A stretch of 64,000 nucleotides of DNA from Arthrobacter sp. H35-D1 (GCF_030063185.1 NZ_JASISP010000004.1:42852-106851), one strand, 5' to 3'. Shown: positions 1-9,636, numbered from the stretch's first letter. Made by a program: numbers and translations. The notes: generated from the letters alone by a model not told the origin.

Positions 1-2520
1 CTTTTTGAGTTTGGCCAGGACGTTGTTGCTGACTGTGGTGGGTCCGCCGAGAATGATGATTCTTTGTGGTTTTAGTCGGGTGAGTTCTGCTCTGATGGCA
101 TCTGGCAGGACGTTGGTGGCTGTGAGGAGAACGGGGCTGCCGTTGGCGCCTGCTGCGGCTGATCCGGAGAGGGCATCGGTGTAGATGGCGCCGCTGGCGA
201 TGTAGGCGGTCTTCGTGCCGGGTGTGAATGTTGATTTTGAAACTGCGGCGGAGACAGCGTAGCGGTCCTTGCCATCAATCCTGGCCACTGCTGGTCGGGG
301 AACGACAGCATTGCTTGCTTTCGATGCGGGTGACGCTCCAGCCGGGTTGAAGGCCACGGCTTTCATGATGTACGAGGTTCCGTTGGTCAACCTTGTCAGT
401 GCGCATGAGCCCTTGGCCGCAGCTATAACGCAACTTGCTGCACCGGGGCTTGCTGTCACCTTGATGGATGTGGCCTGGGAACTTCCAACTGGAGCCGAAA
501 CTGTCACTTTAGCTCGACGGTCGCCGGCGACAGCCTTCGGAGCAGGAGGGGACAAGGGTTTCTGGAGCAGGTTGATGTTCTCGCCACCGGCAATCAGGTA
601 GCTGCTCCAACCGGTGCCGATGTTCTGGGCGCTGCCGAAGTTTGATTTGCCGGGAACCGGAAGGTAGCTGAGTGCGCCGGACTTCGTTCGGCGGATGAGA
701 CCGGCGGAGCCGGAATGGGTAAAGTCACTGTAAACGGAGATGCTGGTGAAGGCGTTCCATCCGGAGCCGATTTTTTTGCGCGGCTCGTTGACAAGCGACC
801 CAGACCCGTTTGAGCGGGAGAGCCGCAGTGCGCCATCCGGGTACTGCCCCAGAACGTCCTGCTTGCCGTCGCCGTCAAAGTCGACCATGGTCAAGTTGAT
901 GCCGTTCCATCCCCGGGCGATCAACGCAGGCGACCCGAGACCCTTGCCGGAGGCGTTGGACCATCGGTGCAGATCTCCCGTGGAGCTGCGCGTGAGAATC
1001 TGCGGGTACCGGCTGGTGTTGAGCCAGTACCCAAGAGTGACGTGCTTGTTGTCCCATCCGGATGCAGCAAGGGTCGTGGGGGAATTGAACCCGCCGTTTG
1101 CCTTGCCCAAGTAGACGGACAGGCTCCCCGACTTTCGCTGAGCCACAAGGTCGAGAACGCCATCGGCATTCCAATCGATAGCCTGAATGGAGCGCATGCC
1201 AAGCCAGCCCTGTCCTATCTGTTTTCTGGCACCGAAGGAGCCCGTTCTGGAGGCTGGGTAGTTCCATAGTGCCCCCGCGCTGTCTGCGGCCACCAGATCT
1301 GCAGGCGAAGTGATTGAAGGAGTCGGAAGCGGTACAGGATTGCTGCCGGAGCCGGATTTCGCGAACGTCTTCAGGCTTGCCAGGGTGCCGTTCCAAACGT
1401 TCGAATCACCGGCAAACGGGCCGTTGTCGCTGTATTGCCAGAAATTCCAGTCTTTCCATCCACCCGGAACCCACGGCGAGGAGGCGCCGTACGCTGCAAT
1501 GTGGAGTGCTTGGTTGCTGAATTCCTTGGAGTCGGCAGTGCATTCCTGCCACCAGTAGTAATTGGTGTAGATCATGGGCACGCGCCCTGTTTTCGCCATA
1601 ACCCTGTTGGAGAAGTCCCTGATCCACGTCACCATGGCTGCAGGAGTCTTGTTGTAGCAATTGGCGCCGTAGGGGTTGTTTTCAATGTCCAGCAGCGGCG
1701 GCAGTGTTGAGCCGTTGGCTGTCCACTTCCCGCCGTTGTCAACGAAGTGATCTGCTTGGGAAACGGCGGAGGATTGGTCCGGCCGGGCGAAGTGGTAGGC
1801 ACCATGGAGCATCCCCACAGCCTTGGCTCCGGCCAAGTGCGAGGTGCGGGAGGCATCGACAAAGTTATTGCCCTCGGTAGCCTTGGCATAGACGAAACGG
1901 GCACCCTTTGACCATTGGGTGCTCCAGTTGACTTGGCTCTTCGAATGGGTTGCGGCATCTGCCTGCCATCCGCTGACATCCATGCCCTGCACCCCGGCCG
2001 GAGAGGCAAGTGGACTAGCAATCTTGGAGCTGCCGGACTTGTCAATGAGTTCGGACATGGCAATCGGTCCACTGGATTCGATGCCAAGCGCCTCTTTTGC
2101 GGCGCCCTGGCCCATGAAGGCGCCGGCGCCCACAATGTCCGGGATGATCTCTGATTCCTCGGTTGGCGGTGTTGATTCAGTGGCGGCAATTTCCGGCGCC
2201 GGGACAGATGGATCTGCGGCCATTGATGGCGACGTTGCCGGATCTGCGGGACCGGCAGGATCGGCAGGATCCACATCCACTGGCTCGAGCGGCTCAAATT
2301 CCTCGGCCGCTGGCACTGGTGCCGGTTCAAGCCCCTCGGCTGTCGGAGCTGTTGTCTGCAGCGGATCTGCCGTCTGCAACTTGGTTTCCGCATGCCCGGG
2401 CGCAATGCCCAAGGATGCAACCAAGGACAACGCCAGTACGCCGGCTGCCATCAACTTTCCCGAATATCCAAGCAGAGTACTGGATTGACCATGGGAAAGC
2501 GTGGACCGAGACAGTGACAT
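1..2520 (-). CDS. Secreted GH25 lysozyme with FG-GAP-like repeats and CWB2 wall-binding repeat (C-terminus cut by window edge)
   Basis: The frame is open to the window edge, so at least 840 residues are present and the C-terminus is missing. The ATG at 2520 has GGAG 7 nt upstream. Domains in order: signal peptide (about 1-45, likely cut after AHA), a Pro/Ala/Glu-rich linker, then a GH25 muramidase domain from about residue 180. That domain shows the opening MDVSGWQ, the catalytic DIE at 278-280, and FWQYSDNG near its end. Residues about 410-640 carry repeated D-x-DGxxD segments of the FG-GAP/VCBS kind. A fibronectin-III-like stretch follows (about 648-735), then a cell-wall-binding repeat 2 (CWB2) module with DRYAVSAAVS and IIILGGPTTVS. 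GH25 enzymes hydrolyse the MurNAc-GlcNAc bond of peptidoglycan. CWB2 modules hold proteins on the wall, so a wall-bound autolysin is likely. It is transcribed away from galE. Confidence 0.9.
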   Translation of the reverse strand, partial: MSLSRSTLSHGQSSTLLGYSGKLMAAGVLALSLVASLGIAPGHAETKLQTADPLQTTAPTAEGLEPAPVPAAEEFEPLEPVDVDPADPAGPADPATSPSMAADPSVPAPEIAATESTPPTEESEIIPDIVGAGAFMGQGAAKEALGIESSGPIAMSELIDKSGSSKIASPLASPAGVQGMDVSGWQADAATHSKSQVNWSTQWSKGARFVYAKATEGNNFVDASRTSHLAGAKAVGMLHGAYHFARPDQSSAVSQADHFVDNGGKWTANGSTLPPLLDIENNPYGANCYNKTPAAMVTWIRDFSNRVMAKTGRVPMIYTNYYWWQECTADSKEFSNQALHIAAYGASSPWVPGGWKDWNFWQYSDNGPFAGDSNVWNGTLASLKTFAKSGSGSNPVPLPTPSITSPADLVAADSAGALWNYPASRTGSFGARKQIGQGWLGMRSIQAIDWNADGVLDLVAQRKSGSLSVYLGKANGGFNSPTTLAASGWDNKHVTLGYWLNTSRYPQILTRSSTGDLHRWSNASGKGLGSPALIARGWNGINLTMVDFDGDGKQDVLGQYPDGALRLSRSNGSGSLVNEPRKKIGSGWNAFTSISVYSDFTHSGSAGLIRRTKSGALSYLPVPGKSNFGSAQNIGTGWSSYLIAGGENINLLQKPLSPPAPKAVAGDRRAKVTVSAPVGSSQATSIKVTASPGAASCVIAAAKGSCALTRLTNGTSYIMKAVAFNPAGASPASKASNAVVPRPAVARIDGKDRYAVSAAVSKSTFTPGTKTAYIASGAIYTDALSGSAAAGANGSPVLLTATNVLPDAIRAELTRLKPQRIIILGGPTTVSNNVLAKLKK

Positions 2521-2713
2521 ATAGGGACTCCGGGCGTTGGGATAATGGGAAGTTGTTGTCCGCCGTAAGCAACCCAGGACTACAAATTGTGAAAGGCGCG
2601 AACTGCAACAGCATACTATCGCTTTGTCTAGTGTGATGAGAGCGACCCGATCGAGGAAATCGCAGGGGAGCTGCAATTCCGGGCCTTGGCCGTGGCCCTA
2701 TAAGGTGGATTGC

Positions 2714-3727
2714 ATGAAGGTTTTGGTGACCGGCGGCGCCGGCTATATAGGTTCACATACTGTGCTTTGCCTGCTGGAAGCCGGGCACGACGTCGTCGTG
2801 CTTGACAATCTGGCGAACTCCTCGGCGGAATCGCTGCAGCGGGTTGAAGAACTTGCCGGCAAGCACCCAACGTTCATCAAGCTTGACTTGCTTGACGCCG
2901 CCGGTGTCGACGCCCTGTTTGCACGAGAAGACATTGACGCTGTCATTCACTTTGCCGGTCTCAAGGCTGTTGGCGAATCGGTGGCGGAGCCCCTGCGCTA
3001 CTACCAAAACAACATCATTGGCACACTGAATCTGCTCGCCTCCATGGACAAGCACGGCGTGCGCACTATCGTGTTCAGTTCTTCCGCGACCGTCTACGGC
3101 GCCAGCGAGGAAGTGCCGCTGATTGAAAAGATGCCGTTGGATGCAACCAATCCGTATGGCCGCACCAAGGAGCAGGTCGAGGACATCCTGACCGACTTGG
3201 GTGCGGCGGACCCGACGTGGCGCGTTGCGCTGCTGCGGTACTTCAACCCTGTCGGTGCCCACGAATCCGGCCGTATCGGCGAGGACCCCACAGGTGTGCC
3301 CAACAACCTGTTGCCTTTCGTGGCCCAAGTTGCCGTTGGCCGCCGTGACAAGGTCATGGTGTTCGGCAACGACTATCCCACTCCCGACGGCACGGGCGTT
3401 CGGGACTACATCCACGTGATGGACCTGGCAGCCGGCCACCTGGCTGCACTGGACTACCTGCCCGAGCACCAGGGAGTGTTTCGCTGGAACCTTGGCACAG
3501 GCAACGGATCGTCCGTTTTGGAAGTCATCCAGGCCTTTGGCGAAGCCGCAGGCAAGCCTGTGCCATTCGAATTTGCGCCGCGCCGGGCGGGCGATGCAGC
3601 CGTGAGCTATGCCGATGCTTCGGCGGCCCTGGCCGACCTTGGCTGGTCTGCCCACCGCAATCTCGCGCAGATGTGTGAAGACCACTGGCGCTGGCAGCGT
3701 GAAAACCCCAAGGGCTACACTGCCTGA
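2714..3727 (+). CDS. galE: UDP-glucose 4-epimerase GalE
   Basis: It interconverts UDP-glucose and UDP-galactose with bound NAD+ in the cytoplasm, feeding the Leloir pathway and surface glycans. The protein is 337 residues, the normal GalE length. It shows the Rossmann motif TGGAGYIG (6-13), the FSSSATVYG segment near 121-129, and the catalytic Tyr148/Lys152 pair in YGRTK. The frame is open further upstream, but the chosen ATG has AAGGTGG 7 nt before it and matches the family N-terminus. It stands alone between a divergent wall-hydrolase gene and a strong terminator. Confidence 0.96.
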   Translation: MKVLVTGGAGYIGSHTVLCLLEAGHDVVVLDNLANSSAESLQRVEELAGKHPTFIKLDLLDAAGVDALFAREDIDAVIHFAGLKAVGESVAEPLRYYQNNIIGTLNLLASMDKHGVRTIVFSSSATVYGASEEVPLIEKMPLDATNPYGRTKEQVEDILTDLGAADPTWRVALLRYFNPVGAHESGRIGEDPTGVPNNLLPFVAQVAVGRRDKVMVFGNDYPTPDGTGVRDYIHVMDLAAGHLAALDYLPEHQGVFRWNLGTGNGSSVLEVIQAFGEAAGKPVPFEFAPRRAGDAAVSYADASAALADLGWSAHRNLAQMCEDHWRWQRENPKGYTA

Positions 3728-3778
3728 TATTGGAGACGGCTTGATAGTGGGCAAGTTGTGCCATGGGGCAGCAGTGGG

Positions 3779-3813
3779 CGGCCCCCAACTTTGGTGTTGG
3801 GGGCCGTTTTTTT
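3779..3813 (+). terminator. Rho-independent terminator after galE
   Basis: Perfect 11-bp stem CGGCCCCCAAC / GTTGGGGGCCG (3779-3789 with 3796-3806), a 6-nt loop and a run of seven T. It ends galE before the convergent pyruvyl transferase gene. Confidence 0.92.
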
Positions 3814-3836
3814 AAGGGCTGGTCACGGCTGCCCAG

Positions 3837-5018
3837 TCAGGAACTGATGCGGCGCTTAACCGAGCGCAGCAGGCTCTGACCCAGGGTGCTGCTGCCCTCG
3901 GCCCATGATGGCACCGGGTAGAGCATGTTTGCTTCGGCCAGTTTGCGCTCCACCAAGGAATCAAGATTCTGGTTCAACGTGTTGGCGGCGGGAGCTGAGG
4001 CCTCCCCGCCCACTGACACATGGCTCCAACCCGAGCCCAGATCCTGTACGGACTTGTGCTTGATGTCGTAGTACCCGGCCTTGGCGCCAATCACAGTACC
4101 TGTTGCCCCTGCTGCAGCGGCGAGCAGATGAAAATGAAAACGGGTGGTCAGCCATTCCTGGTTGGGAGACAGGGGAAGCCCGTTGGCCCAAATCACTGAG
4201 AAAGGGATGAAATTTGCTTCCGGGATCAGGTCTTCGAGTTGGTCGAATGCTGCTCGGTCGACGCCGGGAATGGCTTCGAAATAGTAGACACTTTTACCGG
4301 CGTCGACGGCCTTCTGGATATGTTCGCGGGCAAAAGCCACTGCCTTGTCAAAATAGCCATCGTCGACGGTGTCGCTTTGGATGCAAACACAGAGGCTGTT
4401 TGCAGCCAGCGAATTCCGGCCAATTTCAGCTGGTGCACCGAGGAATGCATCATCGATTCCTTGCGTCATGCCAAAGGCACTGGTGCTTTCCGCATCCCTG
4501 GCGCTGGCATAGTCGAACTTGTGGAACAACGAATCAGCGGCTGTGGTTCCGTCATCCAAAAACGGCATGAGTCCCAAGCCGGTGGCCAACAGTCGGGCCC
4601 CCGTCAACTCCCGCACGGCTTGCATGCCGGCAATGAGGCCATAGTGCTGGGGCCACAGGCTGTTCACATATCCACCGCCCAAAAGGTGCAACGAGCCAGC
4701 TTGGCGGAGCTGCAGCAGTCCCAGATCGTATCTGGGAGAGCCCAAGTTCTTGACCAGATCGGCGACATGGGTGGACATCTCGGCAGTGGGAAATGCTGCA
4801 GCATCGCGCACTGCCCGCCAGAGCGTGTCGGTGACGCGCAATTTGGGATGGAGCTCGGCGAAGAGTGACTGGGCTATTCCGGGCTCGGGACAGTCCAAAT
4901 AGACTTCTGTTTCGGGGTGGGCCTTGGCGAGGTGCTTTAGCCATGATGCAGCAATAAACTCATCACCAAAATTCGGATTTCCTGATGGGGCAATGAGATA
5001 TATTGGGCGCATAGTCAT
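3837..5018 (-). CDS. Polysaccharide pyruvyl transferase family protein
   Basis: A 393-residue protein with the N-terminal GNPNFGDEFIAASWL segment and the LHLLGGGYVNSLWPQHY segment typical of the polysaccharide pyruvyl transferase family (WcaK/CsaB-like), which adds ketal pyruvate to surface glycans. The fold is GT-B-like, with no signal peptide or membrane segment. It is the only glycan-modifying gene here, convergent with galE, without other transferases or a flippase, so its acceptor is unknown. Two close starts exist, 5018 and 5012. The second (MRPIYL) is better spaced from a weak GGA. Family membership is fairly sure; the pyruvylation itself is inferred. Confidence 0.8.
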   Translation of the reverse strand: MTMRPIYLIAPSGNPNFGDEFIAASWLKHLAKAHPETEVYLDCPEPGIAQSLFAELHPKLRVTDTLWRAVRDAAAFPTAEMSTHVADLVKNLGSPRYDLGLLQLRQAGSLHLLGGGYVNSLWPQHYGLIAGMQAVRELTGARLLATGLGLMPFLDDGTTAADSLFHKFDYASARDAESTSAFGMTQGIDDAFLGAPAEIGRNSLAANSLCVCIQSDTVDDGYFDKAVAFAREHIQKAVDAGKSVYYFEAIPGVDRAAFDQLEDLIPEANFIPFSVIWANGLPLSPNQEWLTTRFHFHLLAAAAGATGTVIGAKAGYYDIKHKSVQDLGSGWSHVSVGGEASAPAANTLNQNLDSLVERKLAEANMLYPVPSWAEGSSTLGQSLLRSVKRRISS

Positions 5019-5249
5019 CCGAAAAGACTAGCCCACGGCATGTCTTATGTTCGGATGTTTCAACGGGTAGACCAGCCGATATTGTGAGGTTGGGAACATG
5101 TCTTGGTGAATTATTCCGAACGCCACGTCCACCGTCAGTCACTGAGTTATCCACAGATGGCATATTGCCTCTGGCGCGTCACGCCCTACCCGGTCTAAGC
5201 TCCTGAACACATGGAAGACGAACACCGCAAAGGGGCGGAAGTGGTCTGA

Positions 5250-6473
5250 TTGGATGCATTTGCACTGCTCGAGGATGAAGTCCGGGAACTCATCCGCCGT
5301 AAAGGCCTTGACCCGCTCAGGCAGGGTGCCGAAGTGCGGGCACTGGTCGAGGACGCCGTCAATGACTACGGTGAGCGCTCATTGCTGGGCGCAGTGCCAA
5401 CCCTCGCGGCAGGGGAGGACATCAAGCGGCACGTGTTCAACACGGTGGCCGGTTTCGGTGCACTTCAGCCGCTCCTGGACGACCCCGACATTGAGGAAAT
5501 CTGGCTCAACGCCCCGAACCAGGTATTTGTGGCCCGACACGGGGAATCGGAGCTGACCGACCTGGTTTTCACGGAACAGCAGGTCCGCGACCTCGTCGAG
5601 CGCATGCTCAAGAGTTCGGGTCGCAGGCTCGATTTGAGCAGCCCTTTCGTGGACGCCGCGCTTCCGGACGGCAGTCGACTGCATGTGGTGATCCCGGACA
5701 TCACCCAAAGTCACTGGGCCGTGAATATCCGCAAGTTCACGGCCCGTGCCAGCCGCCTGGACCACTTGGTCGAGTTGGGTTCGCTCACCCCGCAGGCCGC
5801 AAGGTTCCTCGGTGCAGCCGTCAGCAGCGGGCTGAACATCTTGGTTTCAGGCGCCACCCAGGCAGGGAAAACCACGCTGCTCAATTGCTTGGCCGCAGGC
5901 ATCGGTTCCCGCGAACGTGTGGTGACCGTGGAGGAGATATTTGAGCTCAAGCTGCCGCTGCGCGACGTTGTGGGGCTGCAGTGCCGCCAGCCCAACCTCG
6001 AGGGGGCGGGTGAAATTCCCTTGCGGCGCCTTGTCAAGGAGGCACTGAGGATGCGCCCGGACCGCCTCATCGTGGGCGAGGTGCGCGAAGCTGAGAGCCT
6101 TGACATGCTCATAGCGCTCAACAGTGGTTTGCCGGGCATGGCGAGCGTCCATGCCAACTCGGCGCATGATGCCGTCGTGAAGATTTGCACGCTGCCGCTG
6201 CTGGCCGGCGAAAACATCACCGCAGCGTTCGTCGTGCCCACAGTCGCAGCGTGCATCGACCTGGTGGTCCACTGTGTCAGGTCTCCCAACGGAAAACGCA
6301 GCATCGGTCAGATTCTGGGGCTGGGCAGCCGCGTGGAAAACGGCATCATAGAATCGGGATTGGTTTTCAGCACCATCGGCGGACAGTTGACAGCCTCTGA
6401 AACGGCCATGCCCGCGCCGGACAAGTTCGCCGCAGCAGGCTACAACGTGGCCTCACTCATGGCGGACTCCTGA
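5250..6473 (+). CDS. tadA: TadA/CpaF-type pilus assembly ATPase
   Basis: Hexameric secretion ATPase of the type II/IV family that powers Tad (Flp) pilus assembly at the inner face of the membrane. The protein is 407 residues. Walker A GATQAGKTT lies at 201-209, followed by the Asp-box-like VEEIFEL and the RPDRLIVGEVREAE/ASVHANS segments of the family. Start is TTG with GGAAG about 8 nt upstream; an in-frame stop sits just before it. The stop overlaps the next start by one base, so TadA and TadB are translationally coupled. First gene of a seven-gene operon. No TadZ/Ssd gene or prepilin peptidase is seen in the window. Confidence 0.93.
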   Translation: MDAFALLEDEVRELIRRKGLDPLRQGAEVRALVEDAVNDYGERSLLGAVPTLAAGEDIKRHVFNTVAGFGALQPLLDDPDIEEIWLNAPNQVFVARHGESELTDLVFTEQQVRDLVERMLKSSGRRLDLSSPFVDAALPDGSRLHVVIPDITQSHWAVNIRKFTARASRLDHLVELGSLTPQAARFLGAAVSSGLNILVSGATQAGKTTLLNCLAAGIGSRERVVTVEEIFELKLPLRDVVGLQCRQPNLEGAGEIPLRRLVKEALRMRPDRLIVGEVREAESLDMLIALNSGLPGMASVHANSAHDAVVKICTLPLLAGENITAAFVVPTVAACIDLVVHCVRSPNGKRSIGQILGLGSRVENGIIESGLVFSTIGGQLTASETAMPAPDKFAAAGYNVASLMADS

Positions 6474-7327
6474 TGTCGGCCGCAGTGGGACTGCTTGCCG
6501 GCATGGGCCTGTTCCTGATCTGGAACGCATGTTGGAGCGAGCCCGCCCGCCGGTCTTCGGGCGGTAAGAGCAGCAGAATTGAACGGCTGTTGCAGCGGGC
6601 GGGCGTCCCCCACGTCACCCCGGTCTCCCTGGTGTTCAGCGCTGCCGGGCTGGCCCTGCTCGTGGCCGTTGCGACCCTTGTCGTCACGGGTGCGCCCGCC
6701 ATTGCACTGTGCTTTGGCTTGTTCAGCGGCTACGTCCCCTTTGCCCTTCTGAACATGCGTGCACGACGCCGGACCGCCGCCATGCGTGAACTCTGGCCTG
6801 ACGTGGTGGACCACTTGCGCTCAGCCATTCGGGCCGGGCTGTCCCTGCCCGAGGCCCTCGCACAGCTGGGGACCAAGGGGCCGGTGCAGCTGCGGGACCA
6901 GTTCCGTGCCTTCGGCGCCGACTACCGGGCCAGCGGCCACTTTGAGGGCGCCTTGCAAAAGCTTAAGGCCGCTTTGGCCGACCCCGTGTCCGACAGGATC
7001 GTTGAAGCGCTGCGACTCACCAGGGACGTGGGTGGCTCCGATCTTGGCAAACTGCTCGGCACGCTTTCGGAGTTCCTGCGGGACCACGCCCGTACCCGCA
7101 GCGAGCTTGAGGCGCGGCAGTCCTGGACGGTGAACGCTGCACGGCTTGCTGTGGCTGCGCCCTGGATTGTGCTGTTGCTCATGGCCACTCGGCCCGAAGC
7201 GATCGGTGCCTACAATTCTCCCGCCGGATGGGCTGTGCTGGGCGGCGGGCTGCTGATCTCCGTTGTTTGCTACCGGATCATGTTGCGCATAGGTGCCCTG
7301 CCTGAAGAGATGCGGGTGCTGCAATGA
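6473..7327 (+). CDS. tadB: TadB-like pilus assembly membrane protein (T2SSF family)
   Basis: A 284-residue polytopic protein of the GspF/T2SSF family. Membrane segments lie near the N-terminus (about 3-20 and 45-85) and near the C-terminus (two, about 220-275), with a cytoplasmic T2SSF helical domain between (LWPDVVDHLRSAIRAGLSLPEAL). In Tad systems TadB and TadC form the inner-membrane platform moved by TadA. The start overlaps the tadA stop by one base and the stop overlaps tadC by four. Confidence 0.88.
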   Translation: MSAAVGLLAGMGLFLIWNACWSEPARRSSGGKSSRIERLLQRAGVPHVTPVSLVFSAAGLALLVAVATLVVTGAPAIALCFGLFSGYVPFALLNMRARRRTAAMRELWPDVVDHLRSAIRAGLSLPEALAQLGTKGPVQLRDQFRAFGADYRASGHFEGALQKLKAALADPVSDRIVEALRLTRDVGGSDLGKLLGTLSEFLRDHARTRSELEARQSWTVNAARLAVAAPWIVLLLMATRPEAIGAYNSPAGWAVLGGGLLISVVCYRIMLRIGALPEEMRVLQ

Positions 7328-8262
7328 TGGGGAACCTTGTTGCTGTGGCCGCCGTCGGACTTGTCCTGGGGACGGGCTTGTGGCTGGTCTTCACAGGGTT
7401 GCCGGTGATGCGCAGGCCCAGCTTTGCCCAGCGCGTTGAGCCGCAGCTGCGCTCGGCAGCCAGCCGTTCCAAACTTCTGGATCAGGATGAAACCCCCGCA
7501 TTGTTCGGGCCGTTGGAAAGGATCTTCCGGCTGGTCCTCTCCGACGCCGTCCACTGGTTGGGCCGGTTCAACATCAGCGTCCACGGCCTGACCGCCCGGC
7601 TCGAACAGGCAGGGCGCAGTGAGACCGCCCTGGAATTTCGCGCTGTCCAGCTTCTGTGCGCCGGCGCCGGGCTATTGGCAGGGTTGTTGTTCGCACTGTT
7701 CATGCTGTGGCAGGGAAACATCAACGTCATGGGGGCAGTGGCACTCACCTTGGCTCCCATGCTGGGCGGCTACCTGCTGTACGACCACCAGCTTGGGGCC
7801 AGGATCCGGCGCAGGCAGAGGCTCATGCTGGCTGAGTTTCCGGCGCTAGCGGAGCTCATGGCCTTGGCCGTGGGGGCAGGGGAGAGTGCTGCCAGCGCGC
7901 TGGACAGGGTGGCACGTTCCTCCAACGGGGTGCTATCGGCTGAATTTGGCAAGGTTCTGGCCCAAACCCGCACGGGCACCCCGCTGGTGGAGGCACTGAA
8001 CGATTTTTCAGTACGGGTCAACGTGGCGGCACTGTCACGTTTCGTCGACGGGATCAGCGTCGCCGTCAATCGGGGCACGCCCTTGGCAGAGGTGCTCCGG
8101 GCACAGGCGCAGGACGTGCGCGACGTGGCCAAGCGGGAACTGATGGAGTCCGCAGGCCGCAAGGAAATCGCCATGATGGTCCCGCTGATTTTTGGCGTCC
8201 TGCCGCTCACCGTTATTTTTGCCGTCTTCCCCGGCCTGGCCCTGCTGCAGTTTGGCTTTTAG
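7324..8262 (+). CDS. tadC: TadC-like pilus assembly membrane protein (T2SSF family)
   Basis: Second T2SSF-family protein, 312 residues. It has an N-terminal membrane segment, a central pair (GAGLLAGLLFALFMLW and the next), a T2SSF domain with LAEFPALAELMALAVGAGES, and a hydrophobic C-terminal anchor. It partners TadB as the pilus platform. The start overlaps tadB through ATGA. No unusual features. Confidence 0.88.
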   Translation: MMGNLVAVAAVGLVLGTGLWLVFTGLPVMRRPSFAQRVEPQLRSAASRSKLLDQDETPALFGPLERIFRLVLSDAVHWLGRFNISVHGLTARLEQAGRSETALEFRAVQLLCAGAGLLAGLLFALFMLWQGNINVMGAVALTLAPMLGGYLLYDHQLGARIRRRQRLMLAEFPALAELMALAVGAGESAASALDRVARSSNGVLSAEFGKVLAQTRTGTPLVEALNDFSVRVNVAALSRFVDGISVAVNRGTPLAEVLRAQAQDVRDVAKRELMESAGRKEIAMMVPLIFGVLPLTVIFAVFPGLALLQFGF

Positions 8263-8334
8263 ATGCACGCACCCGGGGGTATGAAAACAGATCATCACAG
8301 AAACACGCACACCACCACTTGGAGGGAAAGCACC

Positions 8335-8622
8335 ATGGACATCACAAACAAAATGTTGGCACTGGCATTGGGGCTACACATTGCGTTCAAACAACGGTTG
8401 GGACAGCTGTGCCAAAGCGCGGAGACACGGTGGCGGGGAAATCTTCCGGGCCTGTTTCCCGGGGTGGCGCTGCGCCCGGCCACGGACAGGAGCAGGGGAG
8501 ACGTGCCGGGTTGGGTCCTCATTACTTTGATGAGTGCCGTGCTCGTGGCCGGGCTGCTGGCCATAGCCGGCCCCGCCTTGGAGCGGCTGTTCAACCAGGC
8601 CATGGAACAAGTCCAACCGTAG
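8335..8622 (+). CDS. Small Flp-pilin-like membrane peptide
   Basis: 95 residues. The frame is open upstream, but GGAGGG just before the ATG at 8335 fixes the start. The C-terminal part, GDVPGWVLITLMSAVLVAGL and onward, is one hydrophobic helix followed by a short amphipathic tail. It sits exactly where the Flp pilin lies in actinobacterial tad operons, after tadC and before tadE. I infer it is the pilin or a pilin-like subunit, with cleavage possible after the Gly before DVPGW. The canonical Flp G/XXXXEY processing motif is absent, so this remains inference from position and shape. Confidence 0.7.
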   Translation: MDITNKMLALALGLHIAFKQRLGQLCQSAETRWRGNLPGLFPGVALRPATDRSRGDVPGWVLITLMSAVLVAGLLAIAGPALERLFNQAMEQVQP

Positions 8623-8627
8623 GCATC

Positions 8628-9125
8628 GTGGCAACCATAAAAGGCATTTTGCCCAGGTTCGGTGCCGGTCGACTGCCCGGGCCTGGGTGGGATCGCCGCC
8701 TTCCCGGCCGCCTTGCTCGGCACCGTCCCCGCCACCGAGCGGTGCCCGCAGCGGGTGTCCGGGACGCGGGCGCCGCGGTGGTGGATTTTGTTCTGGTTGG
8801 AGCGTTGGTGACGGTGATCTTTGTGGCGCTGATCCAGTTGGCATTGGCGCTGCACGTGCGCAATACGGTTGCTGATGCTGCCTCCTCCGCCGCTCGCTAC
8901 GGGGCGCTGGGGGACAGGACTGCGGCTGACGCCCAAGCCCGAGCCACGATGCTGGTGGCCACGGCACTGGGACCGAACTATGTCCAGGATGTCGCGGCGA
9001 GCGTGCAAACGCAGGACGGGTTGGCCGTTATCACGGTGTCCATCCGGGCGCCCCTGCCTGTCCTTGGACTTCTTGGCCCGGCGCGCACCTTGGAGATGAC
9101 GGGCCATGCTGTCATCACCAAGTAG
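8628..9125 (+). CDS. TadE-like minor pilin / pilus assembly protein
   Basis: 165 residues from the GTG at 8628, five bases after the pilin-like gene. A long Arg/Pro-rich N-terminus precedes one hydrophobic helix (VVDFVLVGALVTVIFVALIQ) followed by LHVRNTVADAASSAARYGAL, the TadE-like signature. A later start close to the helix is possible because the N-terminus looks poorly conserved and the SD is weak. The C-terminus overlaps the next gene by 20 bases. Confidence 0.75.
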   Translation: MATIKGILPRFGAGRLPGPGWDRRLPGRLARHRPRHRAVPAAGVRDAGAAVVDFVLVGALVTVIFVALIQLALALHVRNTVADAASSAARYGALGDRTAADAQARATMLVATALGPNYVQDVAASVQTQDGLAVITVSIRAPLPVLGLLGPARTLEMTGHAVITK

Positions 9126-9636
9126 GAAAAAGTTCGTTGAGTGCGTTCAGGGCCCCGGACTGCGCGGGGAGCCACCGGGGACTGATGCGATCCACGGGGA
9201 AGATTTGGATCATGGGCCGGACAACGGGCTGGAGCGAGGCAGCGCCATAGTCGAATTTATCTTCCTTGCAGTGCTGCTCATGGTTCCCGTGGCGTACCTG
9301 ATCCTGACGGTTGGCCAAGTCCAGGGTGGAGCCTATGCAGTGGTGGGTGCCGCAGACCAAGCGGCCAAGGTGTTCGTTCTGCACAAGGACCTGCCCGCCG
9401 CCCAGCAAGCCGCCGAACAAGCTGTCCAGTTGGCTGTTGAAGACATGGGATTTGACGCGGCCAACGCGGAACTCAGCATCAGCTGCGATGGCGGCTGCTT
9501 CACCGCCGGTGCCACGGTCAAGGCTCGCGTGGAGCTCCGCGTAGAACTGCCCCTGGTGGCAGCGCTGCCGGGCATCAACGCCACGGCAGCCACTGTCGAC
9601 GCCACGGCGGCGCAAAAAGTGGGCCGCTTCAAATGA
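9106..9636 (+). CDS. Second TadE/TadF-like pilus assembly protein
   Basis: 176 residues. ERGSAIVEFIFLAVLLMVPV is a TadE-like N-terminal helix preceded by a charged stretch. The extracytoplasmic part has a disulfide-capable CDGGC pair. In Tad systems such proteins act as minor pseudopilins that prime pilus assembly. It overlaps the preceding gene by 20 bases and the next by four (ATGA). Confidence 0.75.
   Translation: MLSSPSRKKFVECVQGPGLRGEPPGTDAIHGEDLDHGPDNGLERGSAIVEFIFLAVLLMVPVAYLILTVGQVQGGAYAVVGAADQAAKVFVLHKDLPAAQQAAEQAVQLAVEDMGFDAANAELSISCDGGCFTAGATVKARVELRVELPLVAALPGINATAATVDATAAQKVGRFK

Noticed and set aside
5147-5155. Perfect DnaA box TTATCCACA before tadA
   Set aside because: A single box; no cluster, no dnaA or dnaN nearby, so not an origin.
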